Assembly (NCBI GenBank): GCA_045589495.1
Contig: JAZNPF010000015.1
Coordinates: 1 to 30,218 of the forward strand
Length of the DNA: 30,218 bases
Direction: 5' to 3'
Origin: SIG455 sp045589495
GTDB taxonomy: Bacteria > Bacillota > Clostridia > UMGS1810
The notes below the pieces were generated by a model that was given only the letters and a program-made list of their open reading frames with translations, searched no databases and was not told the DNA's origin. Position numbers and translations under genes: made by a program. Positions within the stretch are counted from its first letter, which is position 1, and each line of letters starts with the position of its first letter. Of the stretch, positions 5,497 to 13,068 are shown piece by piece.

Positions 5497-6012
5497 ATGT
5501 TCGGGAAAAAACAAAAATTTGATTTGAATGAATACATTGCCATTATTTCTATTTTAGCTGAAGACGCATATAAAATTTGTGAAAAACAAATTGAATCTCT
5601 TAATATAAAAGATAAAGAGTCTTTGATGAGAGCGTTGGATTATACCAGATTATATTTCCTTTCGGATTTAATGGTTGCCTGGTTAGAACTTGACGATGAC
5701 AGATATTTATTACAGAAAAAAATATACGGAAAATTCTATTCCGTATATCCTGATGACTTTTTAAAAAGCCTTAGTGATGCTATCCAATCTGATGACACTA
5801 AATTAGGAGATGTCTGCAGTTTTCTGGCACGAAATTTTAGTGATGACGCATCTGAGGAACTTTTGATTTTGACTTTTATCGGATCTAACTTGATGCCTTC
5901 TATGGAAACATTTTCCGATTTTTTAAAAGCAACAAAAAGAAAAAACGGATATTACATAGTTGATTATAATAAAGCAATTAGGAATATACAAAGTGCAATT
6001 AGGAGCAATTAG
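5497..6012 (+). CDS. Soluble helical protein, unknown
   Basis: This 171-aa protein starts MFGKKQKFDLNEYIAIISIL and is predicted to be alpha-helical throughout, acidic and soluble, with no membrane segment or motif I recognise. The ATG at 5497 follows AAAGGA at good spacing and is preferred to the in-frame TTG at 5488. It lies 68 bases after the membrane-protein gene and is followed by a strong hairpin. Together with that gene it makes an accessory pair between repressor and integrase. Confidence 0.6.
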   Translation: MFGKKQKFDLNEYIAIISILAEDAYKICEKQIESLNIKDKESLMRALDYTRLYFLSDLMVAWLELDDDRYLLQKKIYGKFYSVYPDDFLKSLSDAIQSDDTKLGDVCSFLARNFSDDASEELLILTFIGSNLMPSMETFSDFLKATKRKNGYYIVDYNKAIRNIQSAIRSN

Positions 6013-6048
6013 GGACGTGCCTATTTTATAAGTTGAAGGCAATAAAAA

Positions 6049-6072
6049 AGCGCTCTGCCGGAACAGAGCGCT
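6049..6072 (-). terminator. Strong hairpin, terminator-like on the minus strand
   Basis: AGCGCTCTG and CAGAGCGCT are perfect 9-bp arms around CCGGAA. The T-run needed for termination is on the minus strand only (six A on the plus strand just before the stem). No minus-strand gene ends here, so it may shield the element from leftward read-through or act as a DNA structure. Confidence 0.5.
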
Positions 6073-6101
6073 GCACAGAAGAAACCTAAGCCTCTGCTGT
6101 A

Positions 6102-6148
6102 GATATGCTAATCGCATACCTATTCTAGTAAATACAATTTAGCATATC
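6102..6148. repeat. 10-bp inverted repeat upstream of integrase
   Basis: GATATGCTAA (6102-6111) and TTAGCATATC (6139-6148) are perfect inverted copies 27 bases apart. A nested TATGC-N5-GCATA lies within the left arm. They end 31 bases before the integrase start and may be regulator or recombinase binding sites. Confidence 0.45.
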
Positions 6149-6179
6149 CTTTTTGTAATGTCAAGAAAGGAATCTTTTT

Positions 6180-7220
6180 ATGAAAAAAAGAAAAGACGGA
6201 AGATATCAAAAAAAAATCACTCTGCCTGATGGCAAAACAAAGTTTCTTTATAGTTCTGCATCAAACGAAAAAATGGCAGTTAAAGATTTTAACGAGCAAA
6301 TGCTTAATATTGAGCGCAAACGTGTAAATGATTTATTATTTAAAAATGTTGCTGACGAATGGGAAGACGAACATTTTCCAAGGCTTCAGAACAACAGTCT
6401 TAAAGCATATAAACCGGCTCTTGCATCTGCAAGAGATTTTTTTGAAAATTTTAATATAACCGAAATTAAATCAATTCATATTCAGCAGTATCTTGACCAA
6501 TTAATAAAAAAAGGCTATGCTGCCAAAACAATAAAAAATAGAATGTTGGTCCTTAATCTAATAATTAAACACGCTATACTAAATGAATATATACAAATAG
6601 ACCCGTGCCAAAGAATAAGTATACCTATAAATTTACCAAAGGCAAAAAGACAATCTGCAACTCAGGATGAAGAAAAAATAATCAGCAAATCAACAGATAA
6701 AGAGTTTGGTGTATTGGCATATTTGTTTTTAACTACCGGATGCAGACGTGGTGAAGCAGTTGCACTGCAGCCGAAAGATATTGATTTAAACGCAAAAACG
6801 ATATCTATAAGCAAAACTGTTGAATGGATTGGAAATACCCCTCAAATTAAAAATTGCCCTAAAACAGACGCAGGTTTTAGAGAAATACCAATATCAGACA
6901 AGTTGATAAATTTGATTTTACCATTTATGAAACAAAAATATATTTTTGAAAATAAAAAAGGTGAATTGTTAGACAATTCCCAGTTTACACGTGGTTGGGG
7001 TAAATATATAAAAGAAACCGGGATAAGTTGTACCCCACACCAATTAAGACATTCTTACGCAACTATGTTATTCGATGCCGGAATAGATGTAAAAACTGCT
7101 CAAAGATGGTTAGGCCATGCAGATATAAATACTACACTTGGAATATATACTCACATATCAGAAAAAAGGCTTCAAAAAACAACAAATAAAATTACAAAGT
7201 ATATCGAAAAGAATTATTAA
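6180..7220 (+). CDS. int: Tyrosine site-specific recombinase (integrase)
   Basis: This 346-aa integrase has an N-terminal arm-binding region (GRYQKKITLPDGKTKF), a SAM-like core-binding domain (about residues 52-140) and a catalytic domain. The active-site residues are all visible: Arg189 in TTGCRRGEA, Lys in the beta-hairpin after 211, His287 and Arg290 in HQLRH, His313 in LGHADINTT, and the nucleophile Tyr323 in GIYTH. Length and architecture match phage and ICE integrases. AGAAAGGA precedes the ATG. Its 3' end faces the tRNA-Ser(GCT) gene, the likely attachment site. The gene is plus-strand, like the repressor unit. Confidence 0.95.
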   Translation: MKKRKDGRYQKKITLPDGKTKFLYSSASNEKMAVKDFNEQMLNIERKRVNDLLFKNVADEWEDEHFPRLQNNSLKAYKPALASARDFFENFNITEIKSIHIQQYLDQLIKKGYAAKTIKNRMLVLNLIIKHAILNEYIQIDPCQRISIPINLPKAKRQSATQDEEKIISKSTDKEFGVLAYLFLTTGCRRGEAVALQPKDIDLNAKTISISKTVEWIGNTPQIKNCPKTDAGFREIPISDKLINLILPFMKQKYIFENKKGELLDNSQFTRGWGKYIKETGISCTPHQLRHSYATMLFDAGIDVKTAQRWLGHADINTTLGIYTHISEKRLQKTTNKITKYIEKNY

Positions 7221-7234
7221 CCGACTTAACTGTT

Positions 7235-7256
7235 TTTTTGACTACTTTTTGACTAC
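7235..7256. repeat. Tandem 11-bp direct repeat next to integrase
   Basis: TTTTTGACTAC occurs twice without a gap, followed by a partial third copy. It lies between the integrase stop and the tRNA attachment site, where arm-type integrase sites are usually found. This role is inferred. Confidence 0.5.
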
Positions 7257-7314
7257 TTACTATTGTTTATAATTATATATTTTGCATCACTTTAGAACAC
7301 AATAAAAACAAAAG

Positions 7315-7357
7315 AAAACCGCCAATTTACTGCATTTATCAGTAATTTAGCGGTTTT
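7315..7357. terminator. Bidirectional terminator between int and tRNA-Ser
   Basis: AAAACCGC... (7315-7332) pairs with ...GCGGTTTT (7340-7357) over 18 positions with two mismatches and a 7-base loop. T-runs are present for both directions, so it can end the integrase transcript and the tRNA transcript. Confidence 0.7.
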
Positions 7358-7365
7358 AATTTTCA

Positions 7366-7453
7366 CGGAGAAGGAGAGATTTGAACTCTCGCGCCGGTTT
7401 CCCGACCTATACCCTTAGCAGGGGCACCTCTTCACCAACTTGAGTACTTCTCC
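7366..7453 (-). tRNA. tRNA-Ser (anticodon GCT), probable attachment site
   Basis: The 88-nt gene has a 7-bp acceptor (GGAGAAG/CTTCTCC) with discriminator G, a D-arm, an anticodon loop CTGCTAA with GCT, the long variable arm of type II tRNAs, and the T-arm GAGAG-TTCAAAT-CTCTC. Its 3' end points to the integrase, as expected if the element entered at the T-arm/acceptor end and restored it. No CCA is encoded. Confidence 0.93.
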
Positions 7454-7503
7454 ATACTCTGACTGCCATAGTGAGATGAAACAGTCATTTAGATATAAAA
7501 AAA

Positions 7504-7587
7504 CGGAGAGGCAGAGATTCGAACTCTGGGTGCTTTCGCATCACTAGTTTTCAAGACTAGCTCCTTAAACCACTCGGACACCTCTCC
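7504..7587 (-). tRNA. tRNA-Ser (anticodon TGA)
   Basis: The 84-nt gene has acceptor GGAGAGG/CCTCTCC, an anticodon stem CTAGT/ACTAG around CTTGAAA (TGA anticodon), a variable stem GATGC-GAAA-GCACC, and T-arm CAGAG-TTCGAAT-CTCTG. It lies 50 bases upstream of tRNA-Ser(GCT), and the two are probably cotranscribed. Confidence 0.94.
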
Positions 7588-7604
7588 AAAAGACTACGAT
7601 AGAT

Positions 7605-7633
7605 ATAATAGCACATTTTTGTTTTTGTGTCAA
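7605..7633 (-). promoter_or_regulatory. Promoter of the tRNA-Ser pair
   Basis: On the minus strand TTGACA (7633-7628) and TATTAT (7610-7605) are 17 bases apart, ending about 18 bases before the mature 5' end of tRNA-Ser(TGA). Confidence 0.8.
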
Positions 7634-7671
7634 CACTTTTTTAGATGATTTTTAAAAAATTTTTTTATATG

Positions 7672-7700
7672 TAATATTTTGCCTGTTTACTCATATACAT
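7672..7700 (+). promoter_or_regulatory. Sigma-E-like sporulation promoter of spoIVA
   Basis: TAATATT (7672-7678), a 13-base spacer and CATATACAT (7692-7700) resemble the mother-cell sigma-E pattern (ATATT, 13-15 bases, CATACA-T). spoIVA is a classic sigma-E gene. The assignment is by consensus only. Confidence 0.55.
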
Positions 7701-7742
7701 ATTACAAATCAGACATGTACAGTTGAAGGAGGAAAATTCACT

Positions 7743-9221
7743 ATGAGTGATTACAATGTGTACAAAGATATTGCCACACGAACGGACGGCAATATCTATA
7801 TTGGCGTTATCGGACCTGTAAGAACAGGAAAATCAACTTTTATAAAAAAGTTTATGGACTCTCTTGTTATTCCGCATATTGATAACGCATTTAAACGGGA
7901 ACGCGCAAAAGATGAACTTCCGCAAAGCGCTGCCGGCAGAACTATTATGACCACCGAACCAAAATTTATTCCTAACGAAGCGGTAGAAATCAATCTGTCA
8001 GACAACGCCAAATTCAAAGTGAGAATGATTGACTGCGTTGGCTACATAGTGAATTCCGCGATGGGACATATCGAAAATGATGCCCCGAGAATGGTAAAAA
8101 CACCATGGTTTGAAAATGAAATTCCATTTTCCCAAGCCGCTGAAATAGGAACAAAAAAAGTTATAACTGATCATTCAACCATCGGAATAGTTGTAACCAC
8201 TGACGGAAGTATATCTGATATTGAACGGCACGAATATCTGGATGCAGAAAACAGAGTTATTACAGAACTCAAAGAAATAGGAAAACCATTTATTGTCTTA
8301 GTAAATTCCACTGATCCTGAAAGTGATTCTGCTATATCTGTAAAAGAAGAGATAGAAAAACACCACGATGTAAGCGCAATGACAGTAAATTGTCGTGAAC
8401 TGACATCTGACGATATCAATTCTATTATTGAAAGTGTCCTGTTTGAGTTTCCTTTGAAAGAAATTGCAATTGATATCCCCTCATGGATTGATGTTTTAGA
8501 AACTGATCATCAACTCAAAAAATCTATTCACGGCTGCATTCTTTCTTCAATGTGTAATATAGGTAAAATTAGCGAAACGCATAAAATTATAAATACATTG
8601 AAGTCGAATGATAACATATCTGATGTTAAAATATCAGAAATAAGACCGGGCGTAGGAACAGTTTCGCTTGAAATATCAACTGATGACAATTTGTTTTATA
8701 AAATCCTGGGCGAAACTTCAGGGCTTGAAATAGACGGAAAAGATACTTTGCTTTCTTTGATGAACGAACTGTCGGAAACAAAAAAGAAATATGACAAAAT
8801 TTCATACGCATTAAAAGAAGTTCAGGAAACAGGATACGGAATTGTATCTCCGTCCATTGATGAACTTTCTTTGGAAGAGCCGGAAATTGTAAAACAAGGA
8901 AACAGATTTGGTGTTCGTTTACGTGCTTCTGCACCGAGCATTCATATGATTCGTGCAGATATCGAAACCGAAGTATCCCCTATCGTCGGCACGGAAAAAC
9001 AAAGCGAAGAATTAGTACATTACCTCCTTAAAGAGTTTGAGATTGATCCGAAATCAATATGGCAAACAAATATTTTCGGAAAATCACTTCATGAACTTGT
9101 AAATGAGGGATTACACAATAAACTTTATAGAATGCCTGAAGATGCACAGTATAAACTTCAGGAAACACTCCAAAAAATCATTAACGAAGGCAGCGGCGGC
9201 CTTATTTGTATAATATTATAA
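7743..9221 (+). CDS. spoIVA: Stage IV sporulation protein A, spore coat ATPase
   Basis: This 492-aa protein equals the Bacillus subtilis SpoIVA in length and keeps its landmarks. The N-terminus is MSDYNVYKDIATRTDGNIYI, the Walker A is GPVRTGKS (24-31), there is a switch region SAAGRTIMTTEPKF, a Walker-B-like RMIDCVGY (about 94-100), and the Gly-rich hydrophobic C-terminus EGSGGLICIIL. In the mother cell SpoIVA hydrolyses ATP to polymerise irreversibly on the forespore membrane, anchored by SpoVM, as the basement layer of the coat. AAGGAGG precedes the ATG. The gene marks the organism as a spore former and lies just beyond the inserted element. Confidence 0.97.
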   Translation: MSDYNVYKDIATRTDGNIYIGVIGPVRTGKSTFIKKFMDSLVIPHIDNAFKRERAKDELPQSAAGRTIMTTEPKFIPNEAVEINLSDNAKFKVRMIDCVGYIVNSAMGHIENDAPRMVKTPWFENEIPFSQAAEIGTKKVITDHSTIGIVVTTDGSISDIERHEYLDAENRVITELKEIGKPFIVLVNSTDPESDSAISVKEEIEKHHDVSAMTVNCRELTSDDINSIIESVLFEFPLKEIAIDIPSWIDVLETDHQLKKSIHGCILSSMCNIGKISETHKIINTLKSNDNISDVKISEIRPGVGTVSLEISTDDNLFYKILGETSGLEIDGKDTLLSLMNELSETKKKYDKISYALKEVQETGYGIVSPSIDELSLEEPEIVKQGNRFGVRLRASAPSIHMIRADIETEVSPIVGTEKQSEELVHYLLKEFEIDPKSIWQTNIFGKSLHELVNEGLHNKLYRMPEDAQYKLQETLQKIINEGSGGLICIIL

Positions 9222-9224
9222 TTA

Positions 9225-9264
9225 AAGCGGTACAGAGAAACTTTTTTCTCCGTGCCGCTTTTTT
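9225..9264 (+). terminator. Terminator of spoIVA
   Basis: AAGCGGTACAGAGAAA (9225-9240) pairs with TTTCTCCGTGCCGCTT (9245-9260) with two weak positions and a 4-base loop. A T-run follows. Confidence 0.85.
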
Positions 9265-9280
9265 ATAATTACTGGTTTCC

Positions 9281-9309
9281 TTGACAATAAATTGAAATTA
9301 TGTTAACAT
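9281..9309 (+). promoter_or_regulatory. Promoter of the polytopic membrane protein gene
   Basis: TTGACA (9281-9286), 17 bases, TAACAT (9304-9309). It places the transcript start near 9316 and so excludes the in-frame start at 9300 of the following gene. Confidence 0.65.
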
Positions 9310-9362
9310 TCAAATACATTCCCGAAACAATTATTTTGTTTTTCCGAAAGGAACAAATGTGT

Positions 9363-11345
9363 ATGAAAAAAACATTAAAATTTGAATATTTGTTCTGTAT
9401 ACTTACTTTACCTGCTCTTTGGTTGTCTTTTTCAAAGATGACAACTTTTTTTGCGGATTTATATAGTATAGAAATCAACAATTTATTTTCTTTAATCGGA
9501 CTGATACTTGCTGAAATTCTTATTATTAGATATAGAAAACAAATATCCCGATATTTGTTCAAAGATATCAGTATAAATATCATCATTGTTTTCATAGCGG
9601 TATTTATTATTCTTGCATTTAATATGAAAACAGTATTTTTGAACGGATGCAAACATAATGAAAACATATTTTTGATTATTGGTGCAGGAGTGTTGTGTGG
9701 AATATTTTTTAGTTTACTTTTCAAAGAACTGATTTATTTATTCAGCAGGTTAAAGACTGTTACTTATTCAAAAAAAGATTTTGCTTTTTTATTGTGCATT
9801 TTAATTATATTAAATCTGGTTGCGATTGTTTACTGCAAATTTATGAAAAAGATTTTTGTTTGGGATAACGCAGGATATTTTACAAACGTACACAAACTAA
9901 ATGAAATATTTCCTCAGACAGATTATTTTATTAGTGTTTATAAATCTATTTTTGAATTGGATTACAATTATGTTATTATGCTGCCTGCAAGTATTATGTG
10001 TAAACTGTTCGGAAAAAGCAGACTTGTTTTTATTCTCTCAATAATAAATTTTTATGTTTATCCGTTTTTTGTTTTAATATATTTTTTTGGCAAAAAAATT
10101 TTTGACATCTCACCATTGAAAAGTATTTGCATTATTTTATTTTTCCCTTATATCATATTTGCGGCAAATACTGGATTTATTGATATAGGAGGAGTAATCC
10201 CAATATTTATTGCAGTGATTTTGTATTTCTTCTGCAATCGTAATAAATATTCATTTTTAATAGGTGTTTTACTGGCAATTTCAATTTATATGAGACGTTG
10301 GTACTCATTTTTTGCATTGAGTTTTATTATAACCGTCTTCTTACACAGTGTTACAAGAAGAAACATAAAATGTTTTCTCGAAATCCTATTTTCATTCGCA
10401 TTTATTCTGTTGTTTTTTACTCAAACTTTTGTAAGTGGCAAACTTATGGCTGATTACAAAAATATGTATGTTGCGTATAATCTGGGATTCCGGACGGATT
10501 TTTTGATTTTTACAAGATATTACGGATTGGTAGTTCCGATTTTAATTAGCATATATGTATTACTCAAACAAATAAAAAACAACAAATCAATTTGCGACGA
10601 AACTTTTATTCTGTTTCAAATGATGTTGATGCTTGTCATGTTTGTTTGTATACAAACTCATGGCCAGCAACATCTTGCACTATACATTCCGTTATTCGTT
10701 ATACTTATGATGTCATTATTGTCAAAATCCAATAATAAGATCATCATTACTGCAATGCTTGTTTTATCAGCATTACAAACTGTCAATACTTTCATACCAA
10801 GGATTCAACCAACTTCTATAAAAGAAATTGAAAATCCGGCTGTTATACCTGATTTTTCTAATTATCCACCAATAGATAATAATGCCGAAAGTATCCTTGA
10901 AATCACAGAATATATGGACAAAGAAATAGGTGGAAAAGGTAAAACGGTATGTTTTCTGGCATCTTCACTCAATTTGAACTATGACACATTGAACAATGCT
11001 GAAATTTCACTTTCTGTAAATAAAAAATCTGCAATTGACAGGGAACAATATTATTTCCCTGTTTCCGATGTTGACAAACGTGATGGATTATCAGACAAAT
11101 TATTTAAAACCGACTATATTCTTGTTCCGTCCGAACTTCAGATACATCTTTCTCCTGAAGAACAGAGAGTAATTTCTGTTCCTTATGAAGAAATCACATC
11201 AGGTTCAGGAGTTGGAAAAGCTTATAGAAAGAAAGATGTTTTCTTTACGCTTACAGACGGAACGGAAATATATTTGTATGAGAGGATAAGAGATATAGAA
11301 CCTTCCGAGATAGTATCTATCAGCAAAAAAATATTTATAAACTAA
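9363..11345 (+). CDS. Large polytopic membrane protein, probable GT-C glycosyltransferase
   Basis: This protein of about 660 residues has ten or more transmembrane segments over its first 450-480 residues and then a soluble C-terminal domain of about 180 residues. After an early segment it carries WDNAGYF in a loop, like the D/E-x-x-Y motif in the first external loop of lipid-linked GT-C (PMT/ArnT-type) glycosyltransferases, and later YMRRWYS. It may transfer a sugar from a polyprenyl phosphate carrier to a wall polymer or protein. AAAGGA and the promoter at 9281 favour the start at 9363 (MKKTLKFEYLF) or 9357. It stands alone, between two terminators. The family assignment is tentative. Confidence 0.7.
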   Translation: MKKTLKFEYLFCILTLPALWLSFSKMTTFFADLYSIEINNLFSLIGLILAEILIIRYRKQISRYLFKDISINIIIVFIAVFIILAFNMKTVFLNGCKHNENIFLIIGAGVLCGIFFSLLFKELIYLFSRLKTVTYSKKDFAFLLCILIILNLVAIVYCKFMKKIFVWDNAGYFTNVHKLNEIFPQTDYFISVYKSIFELDYNYVIMLPASIMCKLFGKSRLVFILSIINFYVYPFFVLIYFFGKKIFDISPLKSICIILFFPYIIFAANTGFIDIGGVIPIFIAVILYFFCNRNKYSFLIGVLLAISIYMRRWYSFFALSFIITVFLHSVTRRNIKCFLEILFSFAFILLFFTQTFVSGKLMADYKNMYVAYNLGFRTDFLIFTRYYGLVVPILISIYVLLKQIKNNKSICDETFILFQMMLMLVMFVCIQTHGQQHLALYIPLFVILMMSLLSKSNNKIIITAMLVLSALQTVNTFIPRIQPTSIKEIENPAVIPDFSNYPPIDNNAESILEITEYMDKEIGGKGKTVCFLASSLNLNYDTLNNAEISLSVNKKSAIDREQYYFPVSDVDKRDGLSDKLFKTDYILVPSELQIHLSPEEQRVISVPYEEITSGSGVGKAYRKKDVFFTLTDGTEIYLYERIRDIEPSEIVSISKKIFIN

Positions 11346-11347
11346 TT

Positions 11348-11375
11348 AAAAAAGAGTGGTTCCCCACTCTTTTTT
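11348..11375. terminator. Bidirectional terminator
   Basis: AAAAAAGAGTGG and CCACTCTTTTTT are perfect 12-base inverted arms around TTCC, with T-runs on both strands. It serves the two converging units on either side. Confidence 0.9.
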
Positions 11376-12147
11376 AATTTCCTTTTTCGATACTGATTTC
11401 GTAAAATTTGCCAAGCAAATCTTCTACAACAATATTTTTCTTTTCATTCTCCGGTATATCAAGAACACAATTCCCCTCATGCATCATAACAAGTCGACTC
11501 CCGTATTCAACAGCAAATCTTAGATTATGAGTAACCATAAGAGTAGTTATCCCTTTTTCTTTTACAAGTTTATCAGTCAGTTCCATAACAGTGTCAGAAG
11601 ATTTTGGATCAAGCGCAGCGGTGTGTTCATCAAGTATGAGTAACTCTATGTCGCACATATTGGCAATAACAAGTGCAAGTGCCTGTCTTTGCCCTCCGCT
11701 AAGTGCCCCTACTTTTGTGTTCATACGGTTTTCAAGACCTAAACTACACTTTTCAAGTAAAGTTTTATAGTATTCCATTCGTTTCTTATTTAAACATTTG
11801 GTGAGGCCATAAAACTTATTTTTATTATCGGCAAGTGCTAAATTTTCTGCAATTGTCAGATTGCCGCAAGTTCCTGCTTTTGGTTCCTGATAAACCCTGC
11901 CAATGAATTTTGCACGTTTATATTCTGAAAGTTTATTTATATTTTTATCATTAAACACTATATTTCCGGAATCTGGCGAAATTGTACCGCAAACAAGGTT
12001 AAGCAATGTACTTTTCCCGCTACCATTAGAACCGATAACAGACACAAAATCCCCTTTATTAACAGAAAAATTGAAATTGTCAAAAACAATGGTTTCATCA
12101 ATAGTTCCTAAGTTGAATTTTTTTGTGATGTTTTCAAGCCTTAACAT
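11374..12147 (-). CDS. trpZ: ABC transporter ATPase, tryptophan-type system
   Basis: This 257-aa protein is a complete ABC ATPase: Walker A GSNGSGKST (39-47), Q-loop RVYQEP, signature LSGGQRQ, Walker B LLILDEH and the switch histidine in MVTHN. It powers import by the permease encoded just upstream. The ATG at 12147 follows AAGGGTGGGG and overlaps the permease gene by 14 bases. An in-frame GTG at 12156 is less likely. The gene ends within a shared terminator. By place, it belongs to the Trp T-box unit together with the lipoprotein and permease; trpXYZ naming follows T-box-regulated transporters of this type. Confidence 0.85.
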   Translation of the reverse strand: MLRLENITKKFNLGTIDETIVFDNFNFSVNKGDFVSVIGSNGSGKSTLLNLVCGTISPDSGNIVFNDKNINKLSEYKRAKFIGRVYQEPKAGTCGNLTIAENLALADNKNKFYGLTKCLNKKRMEYYKTLLEKCSLGLENRMNTKVGALSGGQRQALALVIANMCDIELLILDEHTAALDPKSSDTVMELTDKLVKEKGITTLMVTHNLRFAVEYGSRLVMMHEGNCVLDIPENEKKNIVVEDLLGKFYEISIEKGN

Positions 12148-13054
12148 TCGCCCCACCCTTTTTGATTGATATTCTGCTCATAACTATTGCAACAGTAAAA
12201 ATAACCGCCATTAAAAGTTTCAAATAGTTTGTCGGCAATCCAAGTTCCAATGCAATCGACAAGCAGGTTTTATATGCCACGCTTCCAAGTATAACCATAG
12301 TTGTTGTTTTCATAATTGAAAACTTTTTGAATATACTTAACCCTATTATCACAGACGCAAGCCCAAGCACTACCATACCAACACCCATTTGCGGATCTGC
12401 AGAACCTTTGGATTGAGCAATAATTGATCCTGAAATTGCTGAAAGTCCGTTTCCAAGTGCAAGCCCCAGAATTTTAATCTTACCCGAATCCACCGCTAAC
12501 ATTGTTACATATCGCGAATTGTCACCCGTAGCACGAAGTAAGATTCCTGATTTCGTTTTCAAATATAAATCCATAATAAACTTAACTGTCATAACTATGA
12601 CAAACGAAACCAGAAGTATCCTTAAAGAATATCCTCCTAGATTTTCAGGAATCAATGTTGCAGGAAATGTATTAAAGATAGTTGGACTTCTGAAAAAAGA
12701 GGCAATCGACATACCACCCGTGCCCGCAGAAACAATTATAAGATTTACTGTGAGGAGCGATGTATACGTAAGTATTCCGCAAAGCAAATCACGGATTTTA
12801 AATCTGACATGCAAAATCCCCGTTACTGTTCCTGCTATTGCCCCCAACAGAAAAGAAACCAAAATACACATCCAGGGATTCATACCTTGCATAATCAATA
12901 CGCCCGTAACTATCGCTCCCAAAGGCATAGTGCCGTCCACAGATAAATCGGGAAAATCAAGTATAGAATAAGTTATATATACGCCCATCGCCAGTATCGC
13001 ATACATAAAACCTTCTTCTAAAGTTACTTTTAGTACATTTAAAAATATCTCCAT
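12134..13054 (-). CDS. trpY: ABC transporter permease (BPD_transp_2 type), tryptophan-type system
   Basis: This 306-aa integral membrane protein has about eight to ten transmembrane segments. It shows the N-terminal pattern of the branched-chain/sugar permease superfamily (GFMYAILAMGVYITYSILDFPDLSVDG) and the conserved GNGLSAISGSIIAQ region that contacts the ATPase. It should form the membrane channel of the importer, probably as a homodimer as no second permease is present. GAGG precedes the ATG at 13054. It lies 14 bases after the binding-protein gene and overlaps the ATPase gene, so all three are one operon. Confidence 0.88.
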   Translation of the reverse strand: MEIFLNVLKVTLEEGFMYAILAMGVYITYSILDFPDLSVDGTMPLGAIVTGVLIMQGMNPWMCILVSFLLGAIAGTVTGILHVRFKIRDLLCGILTYTSLLTVNLIIVSAGTGGMSIASFFRSPTIFNTFPATLIPENLGGYSLRILLVSFVIVMTVKFIMDLYLKTKSGILLRATGDNSRYVTMLAVDSGKIKILGLALGNGLSAISGSIIAQSKGSADPQMGVGMVVLGLASVIIGLSIFKKFSIMKTTTMVILGSVAYKTCLSIALELGLPTNYLKLLMAVIFTVAIVMSRISIKKGGANVKA

Positions 13055-13068
13055 AATCCAAACCTCGG

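Larger units (their letters stand above)
1..7365. mobile_element. Integrated element in tRNA-Ser (partial, left end outside)
   Basis: A tyrosine integrase gene sits about 145 bases from the 3' end of a tRNA-Ser gene, the usual arrangement for elements that insert into tRNA 3' ends. To the left come a CI-like repressor with divergent promoters, Cro/XRE regulators, an excisionase-like protein and many tiny genes, followed by DGR target genes. Core chromosomal genes (spoIVA onward) begin on the other side of the tRNAs. No second copy of the tRNA 3' end was found in the window, so the other attachment site should lie left of base 1. Whether this is a prophage, a satellite or an ICE cannot be decided, because no structural or conjugation genes are visible. 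Confidence 0.7.

Noticed and set aside
1..7300. Second attachment site (copy of the tRNA-Ser 3' end) within the window
   Set aside because: No stretch similar to the T-arm and acceptor end of the tRNA was seen left of the integrase, so the element boundary is outside.
7504..7587. tRNA-Ser(TGA) as the insertion site
   Set aside because: The integrase lies next to the 3' end of tRNA-Ser(GCT), and the GCT gene stands between the element and the TGA gene.
9300..9362. Upstream start at 9300 for the polytopic membrane protein
   Set aside because: It lies before the -10 box at 9304-9309, and a ribosome site occurs only before 9357/9363.
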